NCBI GenBank assembly: GCA_913054055.1
Contig: CAJXIT010000072.1
Location: forward strand, 1 to 11,866
Length of the DNA stretch: 11,866 bases
Source of the DNA: an uncultured Thalassolituus sp.
GTDB lineage: Bacteria > Pseudomonadota > Gammaproteobacteria > Pseudomonadales > Oceanobacteraceae
Reading direction: 5' to 3'
In this document: positions 1-7,700 of the stretch, piece by piece
How the letters are laid out: every line of letters begins with the position of its first letter
Position numbering within the stretch: the stretch's first letter is position 1
Notes under the pieces: model-generated
What the model saw: the letters and a program-made list of their open reading frames with translations, nothing else
The model's database searches: none
What the model was told of the DNA's origin: nothing
Position numbers and translations under genes: made by a program

Positions 1-1
1 T

Positions 2-952
2 GCCACAACGGCTGAGTTGATCCAAGGCGGTAACGGTTTGATCAACTTTGATGAAACGGTACCATTTGCCATTCCACAAAATGGTGTTGAGGCTATTTGG
101 AATCACGTAACGCGTTTCCGTGGCGGTGCTTCTGAGCAAAACTACGCGTTAATCCCAGTGCAAAATGGTGGTAACTACACAGCTGAGATTGTTCGTTCTA
201 AATTTGTTCCGCCTCAGTACCTTGAAGGTGGCGCAAGTGCAAAAGACGATAACAACATTCTTTTCTACTACACATCGGCTACTCGTGCTCCGGCTCGTTT
301 AACCGGTAACGTATTGCTTGTTCATGAAACAATTGACCAAGTAAAAGAGCCTCGTAAGGCTTGGCAGTATAATGCCGGTCAGCGTCGCGTACGTCGTGCT
401 CCTCAGGTAGCGTATGACGCCCCAAATACTGAAGGCATGCGTACGTCTGACCAAGTGGATATGTATAACGGCTCTCCTGATCGTTACAACTGGAAACTTG
501 TGGGTAAAAAAGAGATTTACATCCCTTATAACTCATACAAGCTTGCTGATCAGTCTGCTAAATATAAAGACATCATCGGTGAAAATCACATAAACCCTGA
601 TTTCACTCGTTATGAGTTACACCGTGTATGGCACGTTGAAGCGACGCTTAAATCTGGTTCTCGCCACATTTATAGCAAGCGTGAATTATATCTAGATGAA
701 GATTCATGGCAGGTTGCCATTGCTGATCACTACGACGCTCGTGGTAACTTATGGCGTGTAGCTGAAGGTCATGCAATGCAGTTCGTGAACACGGATTCTT
801 TATGGTATGCCGGTAACACTAACTATGACTTGTCTTCAGGTCGTTACATGGCTCAATTGTTTAACGAAGAAGCTAACCCGCTTAAATTTGGCATCAAAGC
901 TAAGCGCAGTGACTTCTCAACTTCGGCGCTTCGTCGTAGTGGTAAGCGTTAA
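2..952 (+). CDS. DUF1329 family envelope protein, C-terminal part (5' end outside window)
   Basis: The reading frame is open from base 2 to the TAA at 950-952 (316 codons) with no stop before the left edge. The gene is therefore cut by the window, and the TTG at 17 is not its start. The C-terminal half has the hallmark stretch of DUF1329 proteins (PF07044): HRVWHVEATLKSGSRHIY, then YLDEDSWQVAIADHYDARG, LWRVAEGHA and a final YDLSSGRYMAQLFNEE. Family members are usually about 450 residues with a signal peptide, so roughly 130 N-terminal residues, including any signal, are missing. The family is related in fold to LolA/LolB-type lipoprotein carriers and is often encoded beside DUF1302 outer-membrane proteins and RND-type exporters. 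Its function is not established. A DUF1302 gene just upstream would be expected but cannot be seen. Codon use (many CGT, GGT, AAC) suggests good expression. Family assignment is confident; role is unknown. Confidence 0.88.
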   Translation, partial: ATTAELIQGGNGLINFDETVPFAIPQNGVEAIWNHVTRFRGGASEQNYALIPVQNGGNYTAEIVRSKFVPPQYLEGGASAKDDNNILFYYTSATRAPARLTGNVLLVHETIDQVKEPRKAWQYNAGQRRVRRAPQVAYDAPNTEGMRTSDQVDMYNGSPDRYNWKLVGKKEIYIPYNSYKLADQSAKYKDIIGENHINPDFTRYELHRVWHVEATLKSGSRHIYSKRELYLDEDSWQVAIADHYDARGNLWRVAEGHAMQFVNTDSLWYAGNTNYDLSSGRYMAQLFNEEANPLKFGIKAKRSDFSTSALRRSGKR

Positions 953-976
953 TCAAAACGTTTAATTGAGCTTTAC

Positions 977-1006
977 AAAAAACAGGCCTACGGGCCTGTT
1001 TTTTTT
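977..1006 (+). terminator. Rho-independent terminator of the DUF1329 gene
   Basis: AACAGGCC (981-988) pairs perfectly with GGCCTGTT (993-1000) around a TACG loop and runs straight into a T tract to 1006. AAAA at 977-980 can extend the stem by pairing with the T tract. It lies 24 bases after the stop codon, so the DUF1329 transcript very likely ends here and the next gene needs its own promoter. Confidence 0.93.
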
Positions 1007-1082
1007 ATGCCTGAAGGAAATGGGTGGAGGTGAGAATCAAATTAATAAGTAGGAGTCAAATCGGACAGGGGTTAGCCTTGGA

Positions 1083-1132
1083 GTCGCTCGCCCTGTGGGC
1101 GATAAATGCTGACAGAGTCTCGCGGTATCAGC
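1083..1132. repeat. Pair of GC-rich inverted repeats, REP-like intergenic element (tentative)
   Basis: Within the 266-base spacer after the terminator, TCGCCC (1088-1093) and GGGCGA (1097-1102) form a perfect 6-bp hairpin with a TGT loop. Immediately after it, GCTGA (1108-1112) and TCAGC (1128-1132) form a second, longer-looped arm. Neither is followed by a T run, so they are not terminators. Two adjacent GC-rich palindromes in an otherwise AT-rich spacer is the look of a REP/BIME or small inverted-repeat element, but copy number cannot be judged here. The rest of 1007-1218 shows no gene; a 22-codon frame at 1106 lacks a ribosome site. A weak promoter-like pair, TTGCGT (1161-1166) and TAAAGT (1184-1189) with a 17-base spacer, could serve the hydrolase. 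Confidence 0.4.
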
Positions 1133-1218
1133 TTGCTGCAAAAAAGACATTTACTTAACTTGCGTGAACTCTAGCCAAGTAATAAAGTGAGCAACTCATT
1201 CCTTTAATAATAAAAATT

Positions 1219-2178
1219 ATGAAAACACTCATTTTATTGCCGTTAATTTTATGGCTAACAGCTTGCGCCAGTATCGAAAACTCTTTATTCAATATGGGAT
1301 TGGGGGTTGAGCGTGCGCTTTCAGGTATGGAAAAAAAGAGCATTGATGTTAATGGTGAAACTTGGGTCTATTTAGAGGCTAATGCCGGTGAAAACAAACC
1401 TGTGGTTGTGATGCTGCATGGTTTTGCGGCAGAAAAAGATAACTGGGTACGAATGGCGCGCAGTTTAGAGAATTATCATGTAATTGCCCCGGATTTACCT
1501 GCCCATGGGGAATCATACTTTGATACTGATGCGTATTATGGCTTCGACAAGCAAAGCTTGAGGCTGGCTGGCTTTATACAGGCTATGAGTCTTAAGCGTT
1601 TTCATCTGATTGGTAACAGTATGGGTGGCGGTATTGCTGGCCTTTATACGTTCAGAAACCCTCATCGAGTATTGAGCTTGGGCTTAATAGATGCGGTTGG
1701 GTTTTATGGGGATGAACCCAGTGATGTGGAAAAAGCATTGGAGAAAAGTAACAAAAACCCATTAATTGTCACCGATAGGGATGGGTTTGATACGTTAATT
1801 GAATACGCCATGCATCAGCCGCCGTTTATGCCTTGGCCAGCGGCGAATGTTTTAGCAAGACGTGCAATGGCCCGTCAGCAAGCGAATGAGCAAGTTTTTG
1901 AGCATATATATAAAGAGGCGCAAACCGCAAGGTATTCTGGTGGGTTTACTCATGCATTTGAAAAAATCACAGTGCCTACTTATGTAGTATGGGGCGATCA
2001 AGATCGGGTGTTGCACGTATCCAGTGTCGAAAAATTCTTTAAGCATATGCCTAATGTGCAAGTGGATGTTCTGCCTCAGATCGGACATGCCCCCATGTTA
2101 GAAGTGCCAGAGTTAACCGCAAAAATGTTCGATGAGTTTTGGACCAGCTTGGATACCCAAGGGATGGCGTCGAACTGA
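1219..2178 (+). CDS. Outer-membrane lipoprotein alpha/beta hydrolase (esterase/lipase type)
   Basis: The 319-residue protein opens with a short lipoprotein signal: K2, a hydrophobic run 4-13, and the lipobox LTAC with Cys16 as the acylated residue. Ala17 at the next position, not Asp, predicts sorting to the outer membrane. The rest is a classical alpha/beta hydrolase fold: oxyanion HGF at 67-69, nucleophile elbow GNSMGG at 132-137 (Ser134), acid in WGDQD at 258-262 (probably Asp262) and catalytic His290 in GH. A helical cap lies about 165-240. This points to ester or related bond hydrolysis in the periplasm or at the outer membrane; the substrate cannot be told. Close relatives include membrane-bound esterases/lipases of Psychrobacter and Moraxella type (recalled likeness, not a search). 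The start at 1219 is fixed by the signal peptide, although no Shine-Dalgarno is visible (AT-rich upstream). The stop lies 3 bases before tadA, implying co-transcription. Confidence 0.88.
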   Translation: MKTLILLPLILWLTACASIENSLFNMGLGVERALSGMEKKSIDVNGETWVYLEANAGENKPVVVMLHGFAAEKDNWVRMARSLENYHVIAPDLPAHGESYFDTDAYYGFDKQSLRLAGFIQAMSLKRFHLIGNSMGGGIAGLYTFRNPHRVLSLGLIDAVGFYGDEPSDVEKALEKSNKNPLIVTDRDGFDTLIEYAMHQPPFMPWPAANVLARRAMARQQANEQVFEHIYKEAQTARYSGGFTHAFEKITVPTYVVWGDQDRVLHVSSVEKFFKHMPNVQVDVLPQIGHAPMLEVPELTAKMFDEFWTSLDTQGMASN

Positions 2179-2181
2179 AGA

Positions 2182-2676
2182 ATGATGGATAAGCCCTGTT
2201 ACAGCCATGAATATTTTATGGCGCAAGCCATAGAAGAGGCGTTAAAAGCGGATCAGTTGAATGAAGTGCCAGTGGGTGCGGTGGTTGTGTTGGATGGGGT
2301 AATTGTCGGGCGGGGCTTTAATCAGCCCATTAGTTCACACGACCCGACAGCTCACGCAGAAATCATGGCATTGCGAGATGCTGGCAATTATGTGAAAAAT
2401 TATCGCCTGGTCGATGCAGACTTATATGTGACGATTGAGCCATGCACAATGTGCTCGGGTGCCATGGTACATTCTCGTATTAAGCGGGTGATTTTTGGAG
2501 CGGTTGAGCCAAAAGCAGGTGTGGCTTTTAGTCAGCAAAATATTTTTGAGTCGGATTATTTTAACCATACGATTGAAGTGGTGTCTGGCGTTTTGGCTGA
2601 GGAATGCACCTTGGTTATGCAGACATTTTTTAAGCGCCGCAGGAAAGAAAAGAAAGCGTTGAAGCAGGGTGATTGA
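2182..2676 (+). CDS. tadA: tRNA-specific adenosine deaminase TadA
   Basis: TadA deaminates adenosine 34 to inosine in the anticodon of tRNA-Arg(ACG), letting one tRNA read CGU, CGC and CGA; it is essential in most bacteria. The 164-residue length fits the family (167 in E. coli). The zinc deaminase signature is complete: HAE at 58-60 (zinc ligand His58, proton-shuttling Glu60) and PCTMC at 87-91 (ligands Cys88 and Cys91). PVGAVVV near 30-36 and the SRIKRVIFGA strand near 98-107 are also typical. At the position of E. coli Asp108, which touches the tRNA backbone, this protein has Glu109 (AVEPKAG). The C terminus is strongly basic (KRRRKEKK, 151-158), as expected for tRNA binding. Start is ATG at 2182; a second ATG at 2185 is equally possible and changes one residue. 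Only 3 bases separate it from the hydrolase stop, so translation is probably coupled. Confidence 0.96.
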   Translation: MMDKPCYSHEYFMAQAIEEALKADQLNEVPVGAVVVLDGVIVGRGFNQPISSHDPTAHAEIMALRDAGNYVKNYRLVDADLYVTIEPCTMCSGAMVHSRIKRVIFGAVEPKAGVAFSQQNIFESDYFNHTIEVVSGVLAEECTLVMQTFFKRRRKEKKALKQGD

Positions 2677-2895
2677 TTAAGATTTTTTAATCTTTCGCCA
2701 TTGAAAAGTTCAGGCATGAAAGTACTTGAGCTTTTTTAATGGGGGTAGTGTCTGCCGTGTTGGAGGACGCTTGTAACGATTTCAAGGTTGTAAATGAAAG
2801 GCTGAAGCGCTTTGAACGCTCATGCAGATATTAAATGCCTGTAAGTCACCCCTCTAAAAACAAAGTCCTCACTCCAAGCGCCTTACCAAGCAGAC
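2677..2895. other. Convergent tadA/mltF spacer with weak AT hairpin
   Basis: Three bases after the tadA stop, AAGATT (2679-2684) and AATCTT (2689-2694) form an AT-only hairpin with a TTTT loop. It lacks a T tail, so it is at best a poor terminator for the plus strand. A 31-codon frame from ATG at 2739 to 2834 has an in-frame TGA just upstream and no ribosome site, and is not called. Nothing else was recognised before the mltF terminator. Confidence 0.4.
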
Positions 2896-2923
2896 AAAAA
2901 AATACCGACATATAAGTCGGTAT
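2896..2923 (-). terminator. Rho-independent terminator of mltF
   Basis: Read on the minus strand, ATACCGAC (2923-2916) pairs perfectly with GTCGGTAT (2909-2902) around a 6-base loop, followed by seven T (2902-2896). It lies about 35 bases after the mltF stop. On the plus strand the stem is not followed by T, so it acts mainly on mltF. Confidence 0.92.
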
Positions 2924-2957
2924 GAAGCGGTCAAACTCTTGTATTTAAGCCCGTATG

Positions 2958-4424
2958 TTAATTAATAGACGTTAAGGGCTTAATGGTTTTATAAGCACTG
3001 GCTGTGAATATCGAACCTTCACCTAAGCTGTCGTATGTCGGCTCTGGCTGCTCTCTCCAAACCAATAAGTCATAAAAGCGACGAATGTTTTGTACATAGT
3101 GCACTGGCTCTTGGCCTCGTGCATAGCCGTATTGTGTGTTTTTGTACCACTTTTTCTGTGATAAAAGCGGTAGACGTTCTTTCAGGTCCATCCATCTTTC
3201 TGGGTCGGCACCTTGTTTTTCAGTAATGCGTTGAGCATCTCTGACGTGGCCTGCGCCAACATTATAAGCTGCAAGTGCAATCCAAGTGCGGTCAGGCTCT
3301 TGAATGTGTTTATAGCGTTTTTTCAGTTTGGCAAAGTACGCGCTGCCGCCAGTGATGCTTTGTACAGGATCAAGGCGGTTTGTTACACCCACTTCTTTCG
3401 CTGTATTGCGTGTTAGCATCATTAAACCACGTACGCCGGTACGGGATTTTGCTTTGGGTTTCCAGTGGCTTTCTTGGTAGCCAATGGCTGCCAGTAAACG
3501 CCAATCAAGCTCATTGTGTTCTGCTGATTTTTGAAACAAGGCTTGGTATTCGTGAAGTCTTTCATCGGCCTGGCGTAAGAATGTTAATGTGCCAACGTTA
3601 TCAATTTGATTTAAGTGGCCGTAGTAGCGTTCTTCTAATTGTGATAATAAGCCTGATTCACGCATTAAGTGGAAAAAGTTTCTGGCTTCGCTAATAAGGG
3701 TTTGGTCGCTGTACTTAGGAAAGGCCCAGGCTAACTCTTGCGCATGACCCATATCAAAAGCGGCGGCCACGTTTGGATAAAACCCTGCAAGGGCTTCGTA
3801 TTCGTTACTGTTCACTATGGTGTAATCAATTTCACCATTTTCTACCATCAGAACCAGTTCTGATACCTCTGCATCATCGCGCTCAATCCAGCTAAGTTGA
3901 GGCATTAAGTTCTGTTGAATGTCTTTTAAATTTTGCGCGTGACTTGAGTGGGCTGTCACTACAAGCGTGCCATCTAATAATACTTGAAGGCTTTTCGGTC
4001 GCTTTTTATCACGACGGTAAACCAGTTTGTGAGTGACATCCATATAGCTGTCTGCAAACTGCACACGCTCAGCGCGCTGTTCTGTTTTGGTCAGCCCGGC
4101 AGCTGCAAATGCCACTGCACCCGTTTCAACTTCTGAAATAAGGTCGTCTAGGCTGTCCGCAACCACTACTTCTAGCTTTACGCCTAAGTATTGGGCGAAA
4201 AGTTGGGCCAACTCGTATTCAAAGCCAGATTCTTGGTCTCGATCTTGGAAGTAGGTGCTTGGGCTGTTTCGCGTGATGATTTTAAGCGTGCCGCTTTCAA
4301 TGACGTCTTGGTAGCCGTGTTTGTTGCCAGAAGAAAGGGCAATAATCAGCACAACACAGATTAAGCAAAGCGCCATGATGACGTTTGCGATCCATTGCCG
4401 TTTAGAAACTTGAGTATCTTGCAT
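2958..4424 (-). CDS. mltF: Membrane-bound lytic murein transglycosylase F
   Basis: MltF cleaves the MurNAc-GlcNAc bond of peptidoglycan without water, leaving 1,6-anhydro-MurNAc ends; it acts in the periplasm while tethered to a membrane. The 488 residues show the family's two-domain plan: an N-terminal hydrophobic segment (about 12-31, signal or anchor), a solute-binding-protein-3-like regulatory domain (about 40-270, with ESGFEYELAQLFAQYLG at 65-81), and a C-terminal SLT domain (about 290-455). The SLT motifs are AAIGYQESHW with catalytic Glu318, GVRGLMMLT (330-338) and AAYNVGAGHV (385-394). E. coli MltF is 518 residues with the same order. The start chosen is the ATG at 4424-4422, because a perfect GGGGAGG lies 4 bases before it; a GTG 24 bases upstream would extend the frame but swallow this ribosome site. 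It diverges from purL, a neighbourhood shared with other gammaproteobacteria. No lipobox is evident. Confidence 0.95.
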   Translation of the reverse strand: MQDTQVSKRQWIANVIMALCLICVVLIIALSSGNKHGYQDVIESGTLKIITRNSPSTYFQDRDQESGFEYELAQLFAQYLGVKLEVVVADSLDDLISEVETGAVAFAAAGLTKTEQRAERVQFADSYMDVTHKLVYRRDKKRPKSLQVLLDGTLVVTAHSSHAQNLKDIQQNLMPQLSWIERDDAEVSELVLMVENGEIDYTIVNSNEYEALAGFYPNVAAAFDMGHAQELAWAFPKYSDQTLISEARNFFHLMRESGLLSQLEERYYGHLNQIDNVGTLTFLRQADERLHEYQALFQKSAEHNELDWRLLAAIGYQESHWKPKAKSRTGVRGLMMLTRNTAKEVGVTNRLDPVQSITGGSAYFAKLKKRYKHIQEPDRTWIALAAYNVGAGHVRDAQRITEKQGADPERWMDLKERLPLLSQKKWYKNTQYGYARGQEPVHYVQNIRRFYDLLVWREQPEPTYDSLGEGSIFTASAYKTIKPLTSIN

Positions 4425-4428
4425 CTTG

Positions 4429-4435
4429 CCTCCCC
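4429..4435 (-). promoter_or_regulatory. Strong Shine-Dalgarno fixing the mltF start
   Basis: On the minus strand GGGGAGG is followed by CAAG and the ATG at 4424. Its quality and 4-base spacing decide for this start over the upstream in-frame GTG at 4448. Confidence 0.85.
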
Positions 4436-4452
4436 TTTTATCTGCCACATAA

Positions 4453-4474
4453 AACTGTGATCTGGTTCATATTT
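4453..4474. promoter_or_regulatory. CRP/Vfr-like binding site
   Basis: The 22 bases match the E. coli CRP consensus at 18 positions when compared by eye: half-site TGTGA at 4456-4460, N6, then TCATA at 4467-4471 (consensus TCACA), flanked by AAC and TTT. It overlaps the predicted mltF -10 box and start point, where a bound CRP-family protein would block rather than activate. Which gene it controls is inference. Confidence 0.45.
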
Positions 4475-4499
4475 TATTATGTGATTAAAAAAAGGCCAA
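4471..4499 (-). promoter_or_regulatory. Predicted sigma70 promoter of mltF
   Basis: On the minus strand TTGGCC (4499-4494) and TAAAAT (4476-4471) are separated by exactly 17 bases containing a seven-T run. Each box has good agreement with TTGACA and TATAAT. Transcription would start near 4464, about 40 bases before the mltF ATG. The downstream edge overlaps the CRP-like site at 4453-4474. Confidence 0.55.
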
Positions 4500-4503
4500 A
4501 CTG

Positions 4504-4518
4504 TATTGTTAGACAATA
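4504..4518. promoter_or_regulatory. 15-bp perfect inverted repeat just upstream of the mltF -35 box
   Basis: TATTGT (4504-4509) and ACAATA (4513-4518) flank a TAG centre. The repeat lies 4 bases beyond the predicted mltF -35 box, a usual place for an activator or repressor site. No regulator is recognised. Confidence 0.35.
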
Positions 4519-4569
4519 AGAGGCAGAAATCACATTTATGCCCTCTAGACCCCGTGGTTGTTGGTTGTA

Positions 4570-4587
4570 GAACTTTTAGAACTTTTA
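4570..4587. repeat. Two tandem copies of a 9-bp unit
   Basis: GAACTTTTA occurs twice head to tail (4570-4578, 4579-4587) in the mltF/purL spacer. This is a short local duplication with no evident function. Confidence 0.5.
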
Positions 4588-4645
4588 GTTATATAGGGAT
4601 GGTGGCTGACAGACTATTAAGAAATAACCGATATTTAATGCTTAA

Positions 4646-4660
4646 GTGAATGATATTCAC
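4646..4660. promoter_or_regulatory. 15-bp perfect inverted repeat upstream of the purL promoter
   Basis: GTGAAT (4646-4651) and ATTCAC (4655-4660) flank a GAT centre. The repeat sits about 34 bases before the purL TATAAT box, roughly -46 to -60 from the predicted start point, an operator-like position. It does not resemble the E. coli PurR box. Confidence 0.38.
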
Positions 4661-4693
4661 CATGGAGAGCTGGTTTGGCTTAGGGGATTCAAG

Positions 4694-4699
4694 TATAAT
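4694..4699 (+). promoter_or_regulatory. Predicted -10 box of the purL promoter
   Basis: A perfect TATAAT lies 41 bases before the purL ATG, giving a start point near 4706 and a leader of about 35 bases. No convincing -35 box is seen at 16-18 bases upstream (best is TGGTTT at 17), which suggests dependence on an activator or a weak basal level. No PurR-type palindrome is present. Confidence 0.55.
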
Positions 4700-4740
4700 T
4701 TGCGCTCCAATTTTTCACCATTTTCGTAGGCCATCCAGCA

Positions 4741-7700
4741 ATGCTAAAACTGTCAGCTGCTCCTGCTCTTTCTGCTTTCCGTCGTGAAAAACTATTAAGC
4801 AAGCTTCAATCGATTCAGCCACAAGTGACATCGGTATATGGCGAGTTTGTACATTTTGCAGAACTCAATGCACCTTTGTCAGATCAAGAGCAGTCTGTTC
4901 TTGAGCGAATTTTACGCTACGGTCCAAAAGCTGAAAAAGAAAGCGCATCAGGTGAGATGTTATTGGTGGTGCCTCGTATCGGCACCATTAGCCCTTGGTC
5001 CTCGAAAGCAACAGATATTGCTATTAACTGTGGTCTATCAAACATTAAACGCATCGAGCGTGGTGTTGCATACTGGGTGGAAGGAGCAACCGATTTAGAA
5101 GCAGTAAAAGAAGCGCTTTATGACCGTATGGTGGAAACGGTTTTAGCAGACTTTGATTCAGCAGAAGCATTATTTTCTCACGCACAACCCACTGAAATGT
5201 CGCAAGTAGATATTATCACTGGCGGTCGTGATGCATTGGTTAAAGCCAACAGTGAATTAGGTTTAGCGTTAGCCGAAGACGAAATTGATTACCTTGTAGA
5301 AAACTACAATACCTTAGGCCGTAACCCTAACGACATCGAACTAATGATGTTTGCGCAAGCCAACTCTGAGCATTGCCGTCATAAAATCTTTAACGCTAGC
5401 TGGGACATCGACGGCGAGTCGCAAGATAAATCATTATTCCAAATGATTAAAAACACTTACGAGTGTTACAGCGAAAATATTTTATCCGCTTATAAAGATA
5501 ACGCGTCTGTTATTCGTGGTTCAGAAGCGGGTCGTTTTTTCCCGAACCCTGAAGACAAGCAGTACAACTACAATCAAGAGCAAATGGCCATCTTGATGAA
5601 AGTTGAAACTCACAACCACCCAACCGCCATTGCGCCTTTCTCGGGTGCTGCAACCGGTTCTGGTGGTGAGATTCGTGATGAAGGCGCCACCGGTATTGGT
5701 TCTAAACCAAAAGCAGGTTTAACTGGTTTTACGGTTTCTGATTTGAAAATCCCTGGTTACGAGCAACCTTGGGAAAGCAATTACGGCAAACCATCTCGCA
5801 TCGTGTCTGCATTAGATATTATGCTTGAAGGCCCAATTGGCGGCGCGGCATTTAACAACGAATTTGGTCGTCCAAACTTATGCGGTTATTTCCGTACGTT
5901 TGAAAGCGAAGCAGACGGCGAAGTACGCGGTTACCACAAACCAATTATGATTGCCGGTGGTTACGGTAATATTCGTGAAGAGCACGTACAGAAAAAAGAA
6001 ATTCCGGTTGGCGGCAAGCTGATTGTTTTGGGTGGCCCTGCCATGCAAATTGGTCTTGGCGGCAGCGCGGCATCATCGGTTGACACCGGTGAATCAAACG
6101 AAGATTTAGATTTTGCATCGGTACAGCGCGGCAACCCAGAAATGGAACGTCGTTGTCAGGAAGTGATTGATCGCTGCTGGCAGATGGGTGACGACAACCC
6201 AATCGTATTTATTCACGATGTGGGTGCGGGCGGTTTATCAAATGCCTTCCCTGAATTAGTAAGCGATGCGGGTCGTGGTGGTAAGTTCGAATTACGTAAC
6301 GTACCAAATGACGAACCAGGCATGAGCCCATTAGCGGTTTGGTGTAACGAATCTCAAGAGCGTTATGTGTTATCGGTTGCCCCTGAAAACTTAGCCAAGT
6401 TTGAAGAGCTATGTGAACGTGAGCGTTGCCCGTTTGCCGTAATCGGTGAAGCCACTGAAGAAGAACACTTAACGGTTACTGATAGTCATTTTGAAAACAG
6501 CCCGGTTGATTTGCCGCTGCAAGTTTTATTAGGCAAAGCGCCGCGCATGCACCGTAGTGTTGAAACCAAACATGCACAGCTACCGGCTGTTTCTTTAGAC
6601 GGCATTGAATTAAAAGACGCCGCACAGCGCGTTTTACAATTGCCTGCTGTTGCAAGCAAAAGTTTCTTGATCACCATTGGTGACCGCTCTATTACCGGTA
6701 CTGTGGCCCGTGACCAGTTTGTTGGTCCTTGGCAGGTGCCGGTTGCAGACGTTGCCGTAACCACAGCTTCTTATGAGGGTTACAACGGCGAAGCCATGGC
6801 CATGGGTGAGCGTACACCAAGTGCCATTATTAATGGTCCTGCTTCTGGTCGTATGGCAGTGGGTGAAGTACTAACCAATATTGCCGCAGCCAACATTGGC
6901 GACATTAAAAACATTAAACTTTCAGCTAACTGGATGTGTGCTGCTGGCCACCCGGGTGAAGATGAAAAACTTTATCAAACCGTTAAAGCGGTTGGTATGG
7001 AATTATGCCCAGAGTTGGGTCTAACCATTCCAGTTGGTAAAGACTCCATGTCTATGAAGACAAAATGGAGCGAAGAGTCTGGTGAAGAGAAAACTGTAAC
7101 TTCACCAATGTCTCTAGTAGTAACAGGTTTTGCTCCGGTAGAAGACGCGCGCAAAACATTAACGCCGCAACTTCGCGCCGATGATGAAGATACCGATTTA
7201 ATCCTGATTGATTTAGGTCGCGGTCAAAACCGTTTAGGCGCGTCTGCGTTTACACAAGTATTTGATCAAGTGGGTAATGAAGTACCTGACGTGGTTCAAG
7301 CGCAAGACCTAAAAGCCTTCTTCGAAGTGATTCAAGGTTTAAACCAAGAAGATAAATTACTTGCATACCACGACCGTTCAGACGGTGGCTTATGGGCCAC
7401 GTTAACTGAAATGGGTTTTGCCGGTCATGTAGGTTTAGACATTGATCTTGATGATTTAATCGATGATGCCTCGCAAGTGATTCCAGCATTATTCGCGGAA
7501 GAGCTAGGTGCAGTGATTCAAGTGCGTCAAGACGACAGCAAAGAAGTATTCGCCAAACTAGAAGCCGCTGGCCTAGGTGAATGTGCTGCGGTAGTTGCAC
7601 AGGTTAACGATACAGATTCTGTAAACGTTAGCTTTGCTGGTGAAGTTCTATTGAACGAAAGCCGCATCGATTTACAGCGTTTATGGATGCGTACCTCTTA

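Noticed and set aside
1106..1174. 22-codon frame in the spacer before the hydrolase gene
   Set aside because: It overlaps the inverted repeats, has no ribosome site and no recognisable product.
2739..2834. 31-codon frame between tadA and mltF (starts MGVVSAVLEDACNDF)
   Set aside because: There is no Shine-Dalgarno, a stop lies just upstream in frame, and no family is recognised; this length is expected by chance.
3035..3694. Plus-strand frames of 63-104 residues opposite mltF
   Set aside because: They lie antisense within a well-supported gene, lack family motifs and ribosome sites, and are shadows of mltF codons.
4600..4740. PurR operator for purL
   Set aside because: No ACGCAAACG-type palindrome is present; the palindrome at 4646-4660 is unrelated in sequence.
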